Source: Wurfbainia villosa
Taxonomy: Eukaryota > Streptophyta > Magnoliopsida > Zingiberales > Zingiberaceae
Assembly (NCBI GenBank): GCA_025175895.1
Contig: CM046003.1
Coordinates: 95,307,172-95,371,171, forward strand
Direction: 5' to 3'
Length of the DNA stretch: 64,000 bases
Part shown: positions 33,622 to 44,040 of the stretch, piece by piece
How the letters are laid out: the number at the start of each line of letters is the position of its first letter
Position numbering within the stretch: position 1 is the first letter of the stretch
Notes under the pieces: generated by a model
The model's input: the letters and a program-made list of their open reading frames with translations, nothing else
The model's database searches: none
What the model was told of the DNA's origin: nothing
Made by a program: the position numbers and the translations under genes

Positions 33622-33804
33622 CTAGTATCCGAAAAGTTCCTTTTCCCCAGAATCATCTGCAGGCTTAGGAGGACACTCATCGAAGAGCACATACTTGTAC
33701 TCCTCGACAGTTAAGACAATATCCAAATTTCTTTTCCAATCAATGTATTTTATTCCAGTAAGTTTATTTTCTTTCAGTATCACAGTAAGTGGGTTGAAAA
33801 CCAT
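33622..33804 (-). pseudogene. gag: copia F gag, N-terminal remnant
   Basis: The 60-residue frame begins MVFNPLTVILKENKLTGIKY and contains YIDWKRNLDIVLTVEEYKYV, the start of a copia gag. It stops at FGY, and the next recognisable sequence (NRAAKQEAMVAQKVSTSKPK) already belongs to the region just before the zinc knuckle. Some 150-200 residues of capsid domain expected between them are absent. Sister element H shows a similar loss, slightly larger, so the deletion may be old. Such a gag would not be expected to form particles. Confidence 0.75.
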
Positions 33805-34165
33805 TTGAAAATCCTAAGAATCACAATGATCAAAATATTAGATTTCAAATATTATTGATTCCTAAAAATAATAAAATTTTGAAATCAACCAACACCTCAA
33901 AACACCGAGAATATCGCATGCCACGATAGTGTGGACGTATATGAATTCTACATTTATAAGAGGAGGTTTTACCCATTAATTTTATTATCTTATCAACCTT
34001 ACTTTTTGACAAATAAAATTAATAGTTGGTTCCTCTTAGGCCATACAAATAAAAGCAGTGACTCCGATGGGGAGGATACCTTTATTTGCATCTAAGTGTT
34101 TACCATTACTCGGTACTAAGGCAATTATCTCGGATTATGTGCCTTACCGATGGGGAAGTACACAC
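33805..34165 (-). other. Leader of copia F, pol-proximal part
   Basis: Untranslated leader upstream of gag, collinear with 53889-54128 of copia H. It ends at CACAC (34161-34165), one copy of the target duplication of copia G. Confidence 0.7.
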
Positions 34166-34884
34166 TGTTAGTTAAAGCCCTAGAACCAATCATGTGATGG
34201 TTGAATAGGGAACATTTTGTATCATATTCTATAAAGGCAAAGGATTGGTTATTATATTTACATCTTGCTTGTGCCAGCTAATTTAAATATAATAATGCCC
34301 TAGAAAAGTAGGTTCTTATCTACAGCACATCAATTGGCAGAATTGATTATGAGAGGCTGTAGAGAACACTTTCCTAAATGTTCCTAGTCGAGTATTAATA
34401 TGCAAGGGCAATATTAATACATAAAGACTAGCATGTAGGTCAATTGATGACTTGATCTCACAAGTCATGGATATATGATATCAAGTTGACACATGGGTAT
34501 ATATTGGAGAATATATACTGAACTGACCCGCCATGAGAAAGTTTCATGGATCGTTATATGAGTGTCATAAACTTTCTCATGTGACTATTGGTATGAATAG
34601 TCCTTAGACCTGAAGTCACTATGGTTCCCTACATAAGGAGTTATGTACTTTGGTATCGTCAAACGTCACCCGTAACAGGGTGGACCATAAAGGCGATTAC
34701 TGGGTATGTAACAAATTATGCGGAGGGATGTGAGTGATGTAGATGGGATCTATCCCTTCCATATGACGGGAGTGATATCGGTGGGCCCCTTGATTGAGTA
34801 GAACTACTAAAATGCATGGCCATGCTCGAATGAGTCAATATGAGATATTGAGCTCATTTGTTTGAGTTAGTTTACTCAGGGATC

Positions 34885-35674
34885 AAGAAACACATAGATT
34901 GATCGAGGATGACACGGTCTATGCCTCATTGATCAATCTGATATCAAGGATAGAAGGACACGGTCATATATTATAGTAGTCACGGAAAGGTTAGTCGGAT
35001 CTTGACTTATCTCGTAACTTGGGTAGCAATGATGTATTGCTAGATGCCGCTCATTGCTTGTGTATCTAAAAGAGTTTAGATCCACTGCCAACGTTATGAG
35101 AGCCTATAGGGTCACACACAAAGAGCATGATAATTAGAGGAATTAAAGTATTCTAGTTTGACTAGAATAATATGGGAATAAGCTTAAGTACAAAATGGTT
35201 TTTGGACTTTAAGCTTAATGAGAATTTTAGCTAATTGATTTAATGAGATTAATTCAATATGTTACCTTATTGATTTAATAAGAAACACATAGATTGATCG
35301 AGGATGACACGGTCTATGCCTCATTGATCAATCTGATATCAAGGATAGAAGGACACGGTCATATATTATAGTAGTCACGGAAAGGTTAGTCGGATCTTGA
35401 CTTATCTCGTAACTTGGGTAGCAATGATGTATTGCTAGATGCCGCTCATTGCTTGTGTATCTAAAGGAGTTTAGATCCACTGCCAACGTTATGAGAGCCT
35501 ATAGGGTCACACACAAAGAGCATGATAATTAGAGGAATTAAAGTATTCTAGTTTGACTAGAATAATATGGGAATAAGCTTAAGTACAAAATAGTTTTTGG
35601 ACTTTAAGCTTAATGAGAATTTTAGCTAATTGATTTAATGAGATTAATTCAATATGTTACCTTATTGATTTAAT
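34885..35674 (+). repeat. 395-bp tandem duplication in the G 5' LTR
   Basis: Two adjacent near-identical units start AAGAAACACATAGATTG at about 34885 and 35280, and end at TTATTGATTTAATA. The 3' LTR has one unit. Visible differences are one or two bases (AAAAGAG/AAAGGAG; AAATGG/AAATAG). Confidence 0.9.
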
Positions 35675-35931
35675 AAGATTAATTCAATATGATAACATAA
35701 GCTTAATTGAATTAATAAGATTAATTCAACATGCATGAAAGCCACATAAGAATGCCACATAAGCATGCCACCTAAGCATCCACCTAAGCATCCACCTAAG
35801 CTAGATGAGGTGGAAGAAGACAAATTGGTTTTTGTCTCCTTAAGTGGTCGGCCAAACAAGGATATGTCTCAATGCAATGGATTGCATTGAATGTGTGGAG
35901 GTGAAAGGGTTTTTCCAACCCTATAAAAGAC

Positions 35932-35938
35932 ACCTAAG
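35932..35938 (+). promoter_or_regulatory. TATA box of copia G 5' LTR
   Basis: AACCCTATAAAAGACACC in the last quarter of the LTR; the 3' LTR has TATAAATG at 42861-42868. Confidence 0.65.
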
Positions 35939-36397
35939 TGGCCAAAGAGAGCATTGGCTTTTGTTGTTGGTGGAAGCTTTGGTTGTGTTAGTGGTGAGAG
36001 AGCTTGGTGGAAGCTTTGGTTGTGTGGGTTTGTGAGTGTAGGCTAGCAAGAAGAGGAGTCTTCTTCTTCCTTTCTCCTTTTCCCTCTCTTCCTCTCCTTT
36101 AGGGACTTCTCTAGCAAGAAGTAAAGGAGAGCTCTTCTAGTTTTCCTTTTGTGAGACAAGAGCGTGCTCGTGTGGATACGTATAGAGGCACGGACACTTG
36201 AACGCTGTGCTAAAGATCCAACAAACCAAAGGAAAAGCGGGATTAACAAGGGCACGCAACAAAGGTAATCCTCTCCTATAAGATAGGTTTGGTTTAGAGA
36301 AATTTATTTTATACGAGTTTGCTTTCGCATGGATCACTTGGAAGGGATCCTATTTTCCGTTGCGCATATGCCATTTGGCATAAAGAATTCCCAACAG

Positions 36398-36409
36398 TGG
36401 TATCAGAGC
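36398..36409 (+). other. Primer-binding site of copia G
   Basis: TGGTATCAGAGC, one base from the LTR end; complementary to initiator methionine tRNA. Confidence 0.92.
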
Positions 36410-36410
36410 C

Positions 36411-37576
36411 ACTTGCGAAAGATCGTATAAAAATAGGTTTTCTCTATTTTATATGTGATATAGAAGTAGGATAAATTTTATTATGAGTTGATAATTGCAT
36501 TAGCAAATTTTCAAACATAATAAAATATCCAATGTCTTTTAAAAGTTAAAATGACATGGTGCATGGTTATGGCCTAGTCCCAAAAGTTTGTGATTGTGTG
36601 TTGTAATTCTTAATACGGCCTGCGTGTCGTACCTTTCTCCTAATATTCTTGTTGTAAAATTAGTTTTAGACTCGAATGTAACTCGAGTATTTCTCCTTTT
36701 GTAATGTACAAAACAAGGATGGAGGGTCCATTGGAAGATGAGGTTACAAGGAGGAAGTCAACACACAAGACAACCAAAAGGAAGCACTTAGAAGAAGATG
36801 CTATCCCTAGGTTGACCAATCAATCTTTTCATTGGCTTGAGAAGATTGTAGAATAAGGGCCATAACCATGACACGTTAGTTTAATATGTATGTGATGCAT
36901 GTTAGTTTAGCTTGTATGTGATGCATGATTAGTTTAGCTTATATGTGATGTATGCTAATATGTATATGATACATGTTTATTTCTTAATAAGTCTAAACGA
37001 TATGCCTACCAAAGTTGGTACTCACTACTTCCTCGATCATTTGTTATTGGGTTTGCCAAAGCAAAGCAATGCATTTTATCTTGGAGGGGTGCGAGTGGAC
37101 AATCGTGATGTCCCACTATCAGTCTTGGTTAAGACTTAATTAAGTGTTTTCTTAATTGGTTAAGAAAGTAGAGGCATATATTAGCTTTGAACATAAGTGT
37201 TAACATTAGTTTTGTGTGATTTCCGAACATCAGCTTTGTCTTAGAAGTGGTCGTTGCTCGATATCCAAGAAGGCCCTGTGCCTCGCCACTGGAAGTGGTT
37301 TAGGAATAAACACTAAACTAATCTAAAACTTAACCAAAGCTATTAAAGAGTTACATCAGATGTAATTGGCAGAAGATTGCCTACCTAATTATACTACGTC
37401 TTGGGCGATTAGCCAAAGCTAACTCAAGATGAATTATGATGTGGATCTTTATCCCATATAAATTTATAGCTAAATAGTAGCTATGAGAATTTAGTGGGAG
37501 CCTCATTTAATTAAAGGCCTAATTAAATGATTTAGGTATGATACTTAACTTTGCATTTTAATGTTGTAGATCACCA
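36411..37576 (+). other. Leader of copia G
   Basis: About 1.2 kb of untranslated sequence before gag. A block near 37250-37330 (GATATCCAAGAAGGCC...GCCTCGCCACT) resembles two blocks at 3855-4060. No coding signal. Confidence 0.6.
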
Positions 37577-38201
37577 TGTCATCTAACACGACACACCCCT
37601 CAACTTGCGATCTGTCCTTGAGAAGGACAAGCTCAATGGAGCAAACTTTCTTGACTGGTATAGGAACTTGAGGATTATCCTCAAGCAAGAACGCAAACTA
37701 TATGTCCTAGAGTAGGCTACCCCTGAAATACCCGCCCCTACGGCCACTCGTGCTGAAAAGGATGCTTATAAGAAGCATCAAGATGACGCATTAGATGTGT
37801 CATGCCTTATGCTTGCCACCATGAACTCTGAGCTTCAGAAGCAACATGAGAACATGGATGCCTATGATATGGTTGAGCATTTGAAACAACTATATCAAGG
37901 ACAAGCTAGGCACGAGCGTTTTGAAGTGTCTAAGGCTCTTTTTGCATGCAAGATGCAAGAAGGAACACCTGTAGGAACTCACGTACTCAAAATGATTGGG
38001 TACGTTGAGAACCTTGAAAGACTAGGTTTTCCACTGAGCCAAGAATTGGCAACTGATGTTATCCTGCAATCGTTGCCGGAAGCATACAATCAATTCGTCA
38101 TGAATTATAACATGAATGAAATTGATAAACCTTTGCCTGAGATTCTCAAAGATGTTGAGAATCACAACCAAATCTCAAGAAGAAAGTTAGTAATGTACTA
38201 A
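37577..38201 (+). pseudogene. gag: copia G gag, decayed
   Basis: The ATG at 37577 begins MSSNTTHPS. A frameshift near 37600 leads into SVLEKDKLNGANFLDWYRNL and ILKQERKLYVLE, then a TAG, then TRAEKDAYKKHQDDALDVSC and the long frame 37797-38201 with MVEHLKQLYQGQARHERFEV and SQELATDVILQSLPEAYNQF. This is the UBN2-type copia gag, which builds the particle. The frame ends at a stop after RRKLVMY; the knuckle region beyond is not recognisable. At least three lesions are present, so no full gag can be made. Confidence 0.85.
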
Positions 38202-38780
38202 TGGTCAAGAAGGACAAAGGTAAGCGCAAAGGCAAGGGTAAGACCAAGCCAAAGGCAAGGCCAATTCATCCACTTCAAAGGGTAAAGGTAAAGTACCTAA
38301 GGAAGATGCTTCCATTCATTGCGTGAGATCGGACAATTTGGAAGCGGAATCGCAAAGTCTACCTTGAGGAAGTAAAGAACAAGAGAAGTGGGACTTACGC
38401 CTCGGTATACACGTTATAGAAGTTAATCTATCTATTTCTTCTACATGGGTATTAGATAGGATGTGCATCTCACATTTGTACTAATGTGGACCGAGAAATA
38501 GTAGAATAATGGCAAAGGGTGAAGTGGACCTACGGTAGGCAATGGCGCAAAGTTCTTCGCCAGGTAGAGAACATATTCTTTGTCTTTGCCCACTTCGGGC
38601 TTATCTTAGAACTAGAGGAGTGCTTCTATGTACGCATTAACAAAGAACATAATTTCTGTATCTTGTTTAGACAAGAAAAACTTTTCTTTTATAATAAAGG
38701 ACAAATGTTGTTCCATTTATTTAAATGAAATGTTCTATTGTAATGCACCACTTATGAATGGTCTCTATGTTCTAGATTTA
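38202..38780 (+). pseudogene. copia G knuckle/protease region, heavily decayed
   Basis: A Lys/Gly-rich stretch (GKRKGKGKTKPKA) marks where the knuckle should be, and a short FFVFAHFGLILELEECF piece lies in the protease-to-integrase linker. Neither CX2CX4HX4C nor an intact DSG/DTG could be read; deletions and frameshifts are extensive. Confidence 0.5.
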
Positions 38781-41497
38781 GATAACCCAATTTATAACGT
38801 AAATACCAAACGGCTCAAATCGAATGATTTGAACCAGACATATCTCTGGCACTGTCGCCTAGGTCACATAAATGAAAAACGCATATCCCAACTCCATAAA
38901 GATGGATTATTGGACTCATTTGATTTTGAATCATATGAGGTATGCGAGTCTTGTCTTTTAGGAAAGATGACTAAAACTCCATTTAGTGGACATGGCGAGA
39001 GAGCGACGGACTTGTTAGGACTCATACATATTGATGTATGTGGCCCTTTCAATGTCGAAGCCAGAGGAGGCTATAAGTACTTTATTACTTTCACTGATGA
39101 TATGAGTAGATTTGGCTACTTATATTTGATGAGACATAAGTCAGAATCCTTTGAAAAGTTCAAATAATTTAAGAATGAAGTACAAAACCAACTTGGTAAG
39201 TGTATTAAGCTACTTCGATCAGATCGAGGTGGTGAATACCTTAGTCAAGAGTTTCGTGATCACCGGCCGAGTGTGGGATAATATCCCAACTCACTCCTGG
39301 AACACCACAATGGAATGGTGTATCCGAGAGAGGAGAAATCGTACTCTATTAGATATGGTACGATCAATGATGAGCGATCGATCTACCTACTTCCTTTGGG
39401 GTTTAGCTCTAGAGATACCGCTTACACTTAATCGCGCGTTCCATCAAAAGCCGTAGAAAAGACACCGTATAACGATATGGACGGGAAGAGTCCCAAAATG
39501 TCTTTTATAAAGATTTGGGGTTGTGAAGCTTACGTTAGACGCCAAGTCTCAGATAAACTAGGACCCAAATCAGATAAGTGTTATTTTGTAGGATATCCTA
39601 AGGAAACTAAGGGATATTACTTTTACAATCCCACACTTGGCAAGGTGTTTGTTGTTAGAAATCTTGTCTTTCTAGAAAGAGAATTTATTTCTAGAAATAC
39701 TAGTGGGAGTAAAATTCATCTTGAAGAAGTTCAAGATGATGATAACACTAAGGCTTCATGGAAAATGTGCACCACAAAGTGTTGTGGATGAGGAATTTGT
39801 TGCCCAAAGAGTTGTGGAGCAAACACTGCTCAAGTAGACCAACCTCTTCGTAGATCTAATAGGATCCGTCGTCAACCCAGAGATATTCTTTTCTCTTGGT
39901 GACAATGGTGAAGTATTGCTTATCGATCTTGGCGAGCCTACATCCTATCAAGAAGCTATGATGAGCCGAATCAGAAATGGCTAGAGGCCATGAGATCGAA
40001 ATGGAATCCATGTACACTAACCAAGTATGGACTTTGGTTGATCCACGAAGGGTAAAACCCATTGGGTGTAAGTGGGTCTTTAAAGTAAAGACAGCACATG
40101 GATGGTAATAAGCATACCTATAAAGGTAGATTGGTGGCTAAAGGATTCAAACAAATTCATGGTATTGACTATGAAGAAACCTTTTCACGATTCGCGATGC
40201 TTAAATCCATTCGGATCATACTTGCTATCGGACCTACCATGATTATGAGATCGGCAGATGGATGTCAAAACCGCTTTTCTGAATGGAAAGCTACTCGAGG
40301 ATGTGTACATGACACAACCTGAGGGTTTTGAAGATCCAAAGCATCCTGGAAAGGTATGCAAACTGCAAAGGTCCATTTATGGACTAAAGCAAGCCTCTCG
40401 AAGCTGGAATCTTCGATTCGATGATGCAATCAAAGAGTTTGGTTTCATCAAGAATGAAGATGAGCCTTGTGTCTACAAGAGAAATAGTGGGAGCACAGTT
40501 GTATTTCTTGTCTTGTATGTAGATGACATACTTCTCATCGGAAATGATATTCCCTCACTCAAGTCTGTGAAGATGTGGTTAGGGAATTGTTTCTCGATGA
40601 AGGACTTAGGTGAAGCTGCCTATATTCTAGGCATCAAGATCTATAGAGATAGATCTAGAAGATTACTTGGCCTAAGTCAGAGTACATACATTGATAAAGT
40701 GCTAGATCATTTTGCTATGCAAAATTCTAAGAAAGGGTTTCTGCCTTTATCACATGGTGTGAGTCTTTCGAAGACTCAATGTCCCTCTTCTAAGGAGGAG
40801 AGAGATCGCATGGATAAGATCCCTTATGCATCAGCTATAGGGTCTATCATGTACGCCATGCTTTGTACTCGTCCTGACGTCTCGTATGCTTTGAGCATGA
40901 CGAGTAGATACCAGTCAGATCCAGGTGAAAGTCACTGGATAGCAGTCAAAAATATTCTTAAGTACTTACGAAGAACGAAAGAATATTTCCTGATATTTGG
41001 AGGCAATGAGGAGCTAACTGTAAAGGGTTACAGTGATGCAAGCTTCTAAACAGACAAGGATGACTATAGATCGCAATCGGGGTACGTGTTTTGCCTGAAT
41101 GGTGGAGCTGTGAGCTGGAAGAGTTCGAAGTAGGACACGATTCTTGCGATTCTACAACGAGTATATTGCGACATCGATGCAAGAAAGGAGGTGTTGGCTC
41201 CGCAAGTTCATCAGTGAACTTGGGGTAGTTCCTAGCATTGCAGATCCAATAGACCTCTATTGTGACAACAATGGGGCTATTGCACAGGCTAAGGAACCTC
41301 GATTACATCAGCGGACCAAACACATACTGCGGCGCTTCCATCTCATTCGAGAGATCATCGATAGAGGAGATGTGAGGATATGCAGAGTACCGACAAAAGC
41401 TAACATCGCAGATCCATTGACCAAGGCTTTGGCACAGAGGAAGCATGATGGTCACACTAAGTCACTAGGTATTAGATATCATAGTGATTGGTACTAG
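38781..41497 (+). pseudogene. pol: copia G pol: integrase, RT, RNase H
   Basis: Pre-integrase HHCC (LNQTYLWHCRLGHINEKRIS, then CESCLLGKMTKTPF), integrase first Asp in LIHIDVCGPF and second in LLRSDRGGEYLSQEF. The Glu region (ERRNRTLLDMVRSMM) is in another frame after breaks near 39240-39310. RT includes DGNKHTYKGRLVAKGFKQIH and MDVKTAFLNGKLLEDVYM; the catalytic motif is FLVLYVDDILLIGND near 40515. RNase H reads GYSDASF then a TAA, SQSGYVFCLNGGAVSWKS, then CWLRKFISELG and LYCDNNGAIAQAKEP, ending GIRYHSDWY and a stop at 41497. More than eight stops or frameshifts are visible. Domain order is that of Ty1-copia (integrase before RT). Confidence 0.9.
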
Positions 41498-41503
41498 TGC
41501 TAG

Positions 41504-41510
41504 TGGGAGA
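41504..41510 (+). other. Polypurine tract of copia G
   Basis: CTAGTGGGAGATTG precedes the 3' LTR start at 41512. Confidence 0.75.
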
Positions 41511-41511
41511 T

Positions 41512-43338
41512 TGTTAGTTAAAACCCTAGAACCAATCATGTGATGGTTGAATAGGGAACATTTTGTATCATATTCTATAAAGGCAAAGGATTGGTTATTA
41601 TATTTACATCTTTCTTGTGCCAGCTAATTTAAATATAATAATGCCCTAGAAAAGTAGGTTCTTATCTACAGCACATCAATTGGCAGAATTGATTATGAGA
41701 GGCTGTAGAGAACACTTTCCTAAATGTTCCTAGTCGAGTATTAATATGCAAGGGCAATATTAATACATAAAGACTAGCATGTAGGTCAATTGATGACTTG
41801 ATCTCACAAGTCATGGATATATGATATCAAGTTGACACATGGGTATATATTGGAGAATATATCTTAATCGACCCCGCCATGAGAAAGTTTCATGGATCGT
41901 TATATGAGTGTCATAAACTTTCTCATGTGACTATTGGTATGAATAGTCCTTAGACCTGAAGTCACTATGGTTCCCTACATAAGGAGTTATGTACTTTGGT
42001 ATCGTCAAACGTCACCCGTAACAGGGTGGACCATAAAGGCGATTACTGGGTATGTAACAAATTATGCGGAGGGATGTGAGTGATGTAGATGGGATCTATC
42101 CCTTCCATATGACGGGAGTGATATCGGTGGGCCCCTTGATTGAGTATAACTACTAAAACGCATGGTCATGCTCGAATGAGTCAATATGAGATATTGAGCT
42201 CATTTGTTTGAGTTAGTTTACTCAGGGATCAAGAAACACATAGATTGATCGAGGATGACACGGTCTATGCCTCATTGATCAATCTGATATCAAGGATAGA
42301 AGGACACGGTCATATATTATAGTAGTCACGGAAAGGTTAGTCGGATCTTGACTTATCTCGTAACTTGGGTAGCAATGATGTATTGCTAGATGCCGCTCAT
42401 TGCTTGTGTATCTAAAAGAGTTTAGATCCACTGCCAACGTTATGAGAGCCTATAGGGTCACACACAAAGAGCATGATAATTAGAGGAATTAAAGTATTCT
42501 AGTTTGACTAGAATAATATGGGAATAAGCTTAAGTACAAAATGGTTTTTGGACTTTAAGCTTAATGAGAATTTTAGCTAATTGATTTAATGAGATTAATT
42601 CAATATGTTACCTTATTGATTTAATAAGATTAATTCAATATGATAACATAAGCTTAATTGAATTAATAAGATTAATTCAACATGCATGAAAGCCACATAA
42701 GAATGCCACATAAGCATGCCACCTAAGCATCCACCTAAGCTAGATGAGGTGGAAGAAGACAAATTGGTTTTTGTCTCCTTAAGTGGCCGGCCAAACAAGG
42801 ATATGTCTCAATGCAATGGATTGCATTGAATGTGTGGAGGTGAAAGGGTTTTTCCAACCCTATAAATGACACCCTAAGTGGCCGGCCAAAGAGAGCATTG
42901 GCTTTTGTTGTTGGTGGAAGCTTTGGTTGTGTTAGTGGTGAGAGAGCTTGGTGGAAGCTTTGGTTGTGTGGGTTTGTGAGTGTAGGCTAGCAAGAAGAGG
43001 AGTCTTCTTCTTCCTTTCTCCTTTTCCCTCTCTTCCTCTCCTTTAGGGACTTCTCTAGCAAGAAGTAAAGGAGAGCTCTTCTAGTTTTCCTTTTGTGAGA
43101 CAAGAGCGTGCTCGTGTGGATACGTATAGAGGCACGGACACTTGAACGTGCTAAAGATCCAACAAACCGAAAGGAAAAGCGGGATTAACAAGGGCACGCA
43201 ACAAAGGTAATCCTCTCCTATAAGATAGGTTTGGTTTAGAGAAATTTATTTTATACGAGTTTGCTTTCGCATGGATCACTTGGAAGGGATCCTATTTTCC
43301 GTTGCGCATATGCCATTTGGCATAAAGAATTCCCAACA
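41512..43338 (+). repeat. 3' LTR of copia G, 1827 bp
   Basis: Ends TGTTAGTTAAAACC and GAATTCCCAACA. Single copy of the 395-bp unit duplicated in the 5' LTR. Also differs by a 12-bp deletion near 42735 in the CCACCTAAGCAT repeat. Confidence 0.9.
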
Positions 43339-43343
43339 CACAC

Positions 43344-44025
43344 GCTCCTAAATAATTTTCTATAATCATATTTGACCTAGTGATTCGCAAACAAACTCAT
43401 CCGATGGGGAGGAAGGCACTCAGAGCCGACACACAAGTTTGTTGCATCACACGTCAAATTGTAATGGAGGCCACGGGAATTAATTAAAATATCCCTCTCC
43501 CACTTAGTAAATTGAAAATGAGGAATTTTCAAGCACACACAACATGCATATAAAACAAATCAGCAATAAATATGGAAAAAATAGAATTTTTCCAACTATT
43601 ATGGCTTTGTTCTCCAATATGCGTCCCGCCGTGTCTCCACCTCGTTCGCTCCACCTTTTCCGTGCGCAAGCGACAAAAGAGATCCGAGCCGAGATATATC
43701 ATTTTAATTTACATCCATCGATCCTATACTCCACGAAGGAGTGTACAAACTATCTAGATCGAAAGTAAACTAGAATGATCGGCTAAACAATGTCGTATTT
43801 AATTACAAAATTAAATACTAATCTAGCCTCACAACCCGAGGATTCAAATGATATACATACAATCACACACAAACAATCACATACACACATATAGCCATAA
43901 TAGTCGGATCTTATGCCTGCAACCAAAAAGTTAGCCCACACACATCCTACTATTATCCAGCATACTCAATATATGATATGTGCATGAAAGTAACCGAATT
44001 CGAAACACACAAAACCGGAAACCTT
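43344..44025 (-). other. Leader of copia F, LTR-proximal part
   Basis: Collinear with 54129-54812 of copia H (shared CCGATGGGGAGGAAGGCACT and GGATCTTATGCCTGCAACCA). Untranslated. It is the continuation of 33805-34165 before insertion of G. Confidence 0.7.
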
Positions 44026-44038
44026 GGCTTTGATACCA
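44026..44038 (-). other. Primer-binding site of copia F
   Basis: Minus-strand TGGTATCAAAGCC, two bases from the LTR end; one base off the standard TGGTATCAGAGCC. Confidence 0.85.
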
Positions 44039-44040
44039 TT

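Larger units (their letters stand above)
34166..36396 (+). repeat. 5' LTR of copia G, 2231 bp
   Basis: Ends TGTTAGTTAAAGCC and GAATTCCCAACA. It is about 400 bp longer than the 3' LTR because of a tandem duplication (34885-35674). The TATA box is at 35932-35938. Confidence 0.9.
34166..43338 (+). mobile_element. copia G (plus), full-length, 9173 bp
   Basis: LTRs 34166-36396 and 41512-43338, primer-binding site, leader, gag, pol and polypurine tract in order. CACAC flanks both ends (34161-34165, 43339-43343). The uninterrupted site is visible in copia H as GTACACACGCTTC near 54121. LTR text (AAAGCCCTAGAACCAATCATG, GGGTGGACCATAAAGGCG) and pol style suggest a Tork/Angela-type element (inference). 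Pol and gag carry many stops, though the LTRs agree closely apart from one large duplication. Confidence 0.9.
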
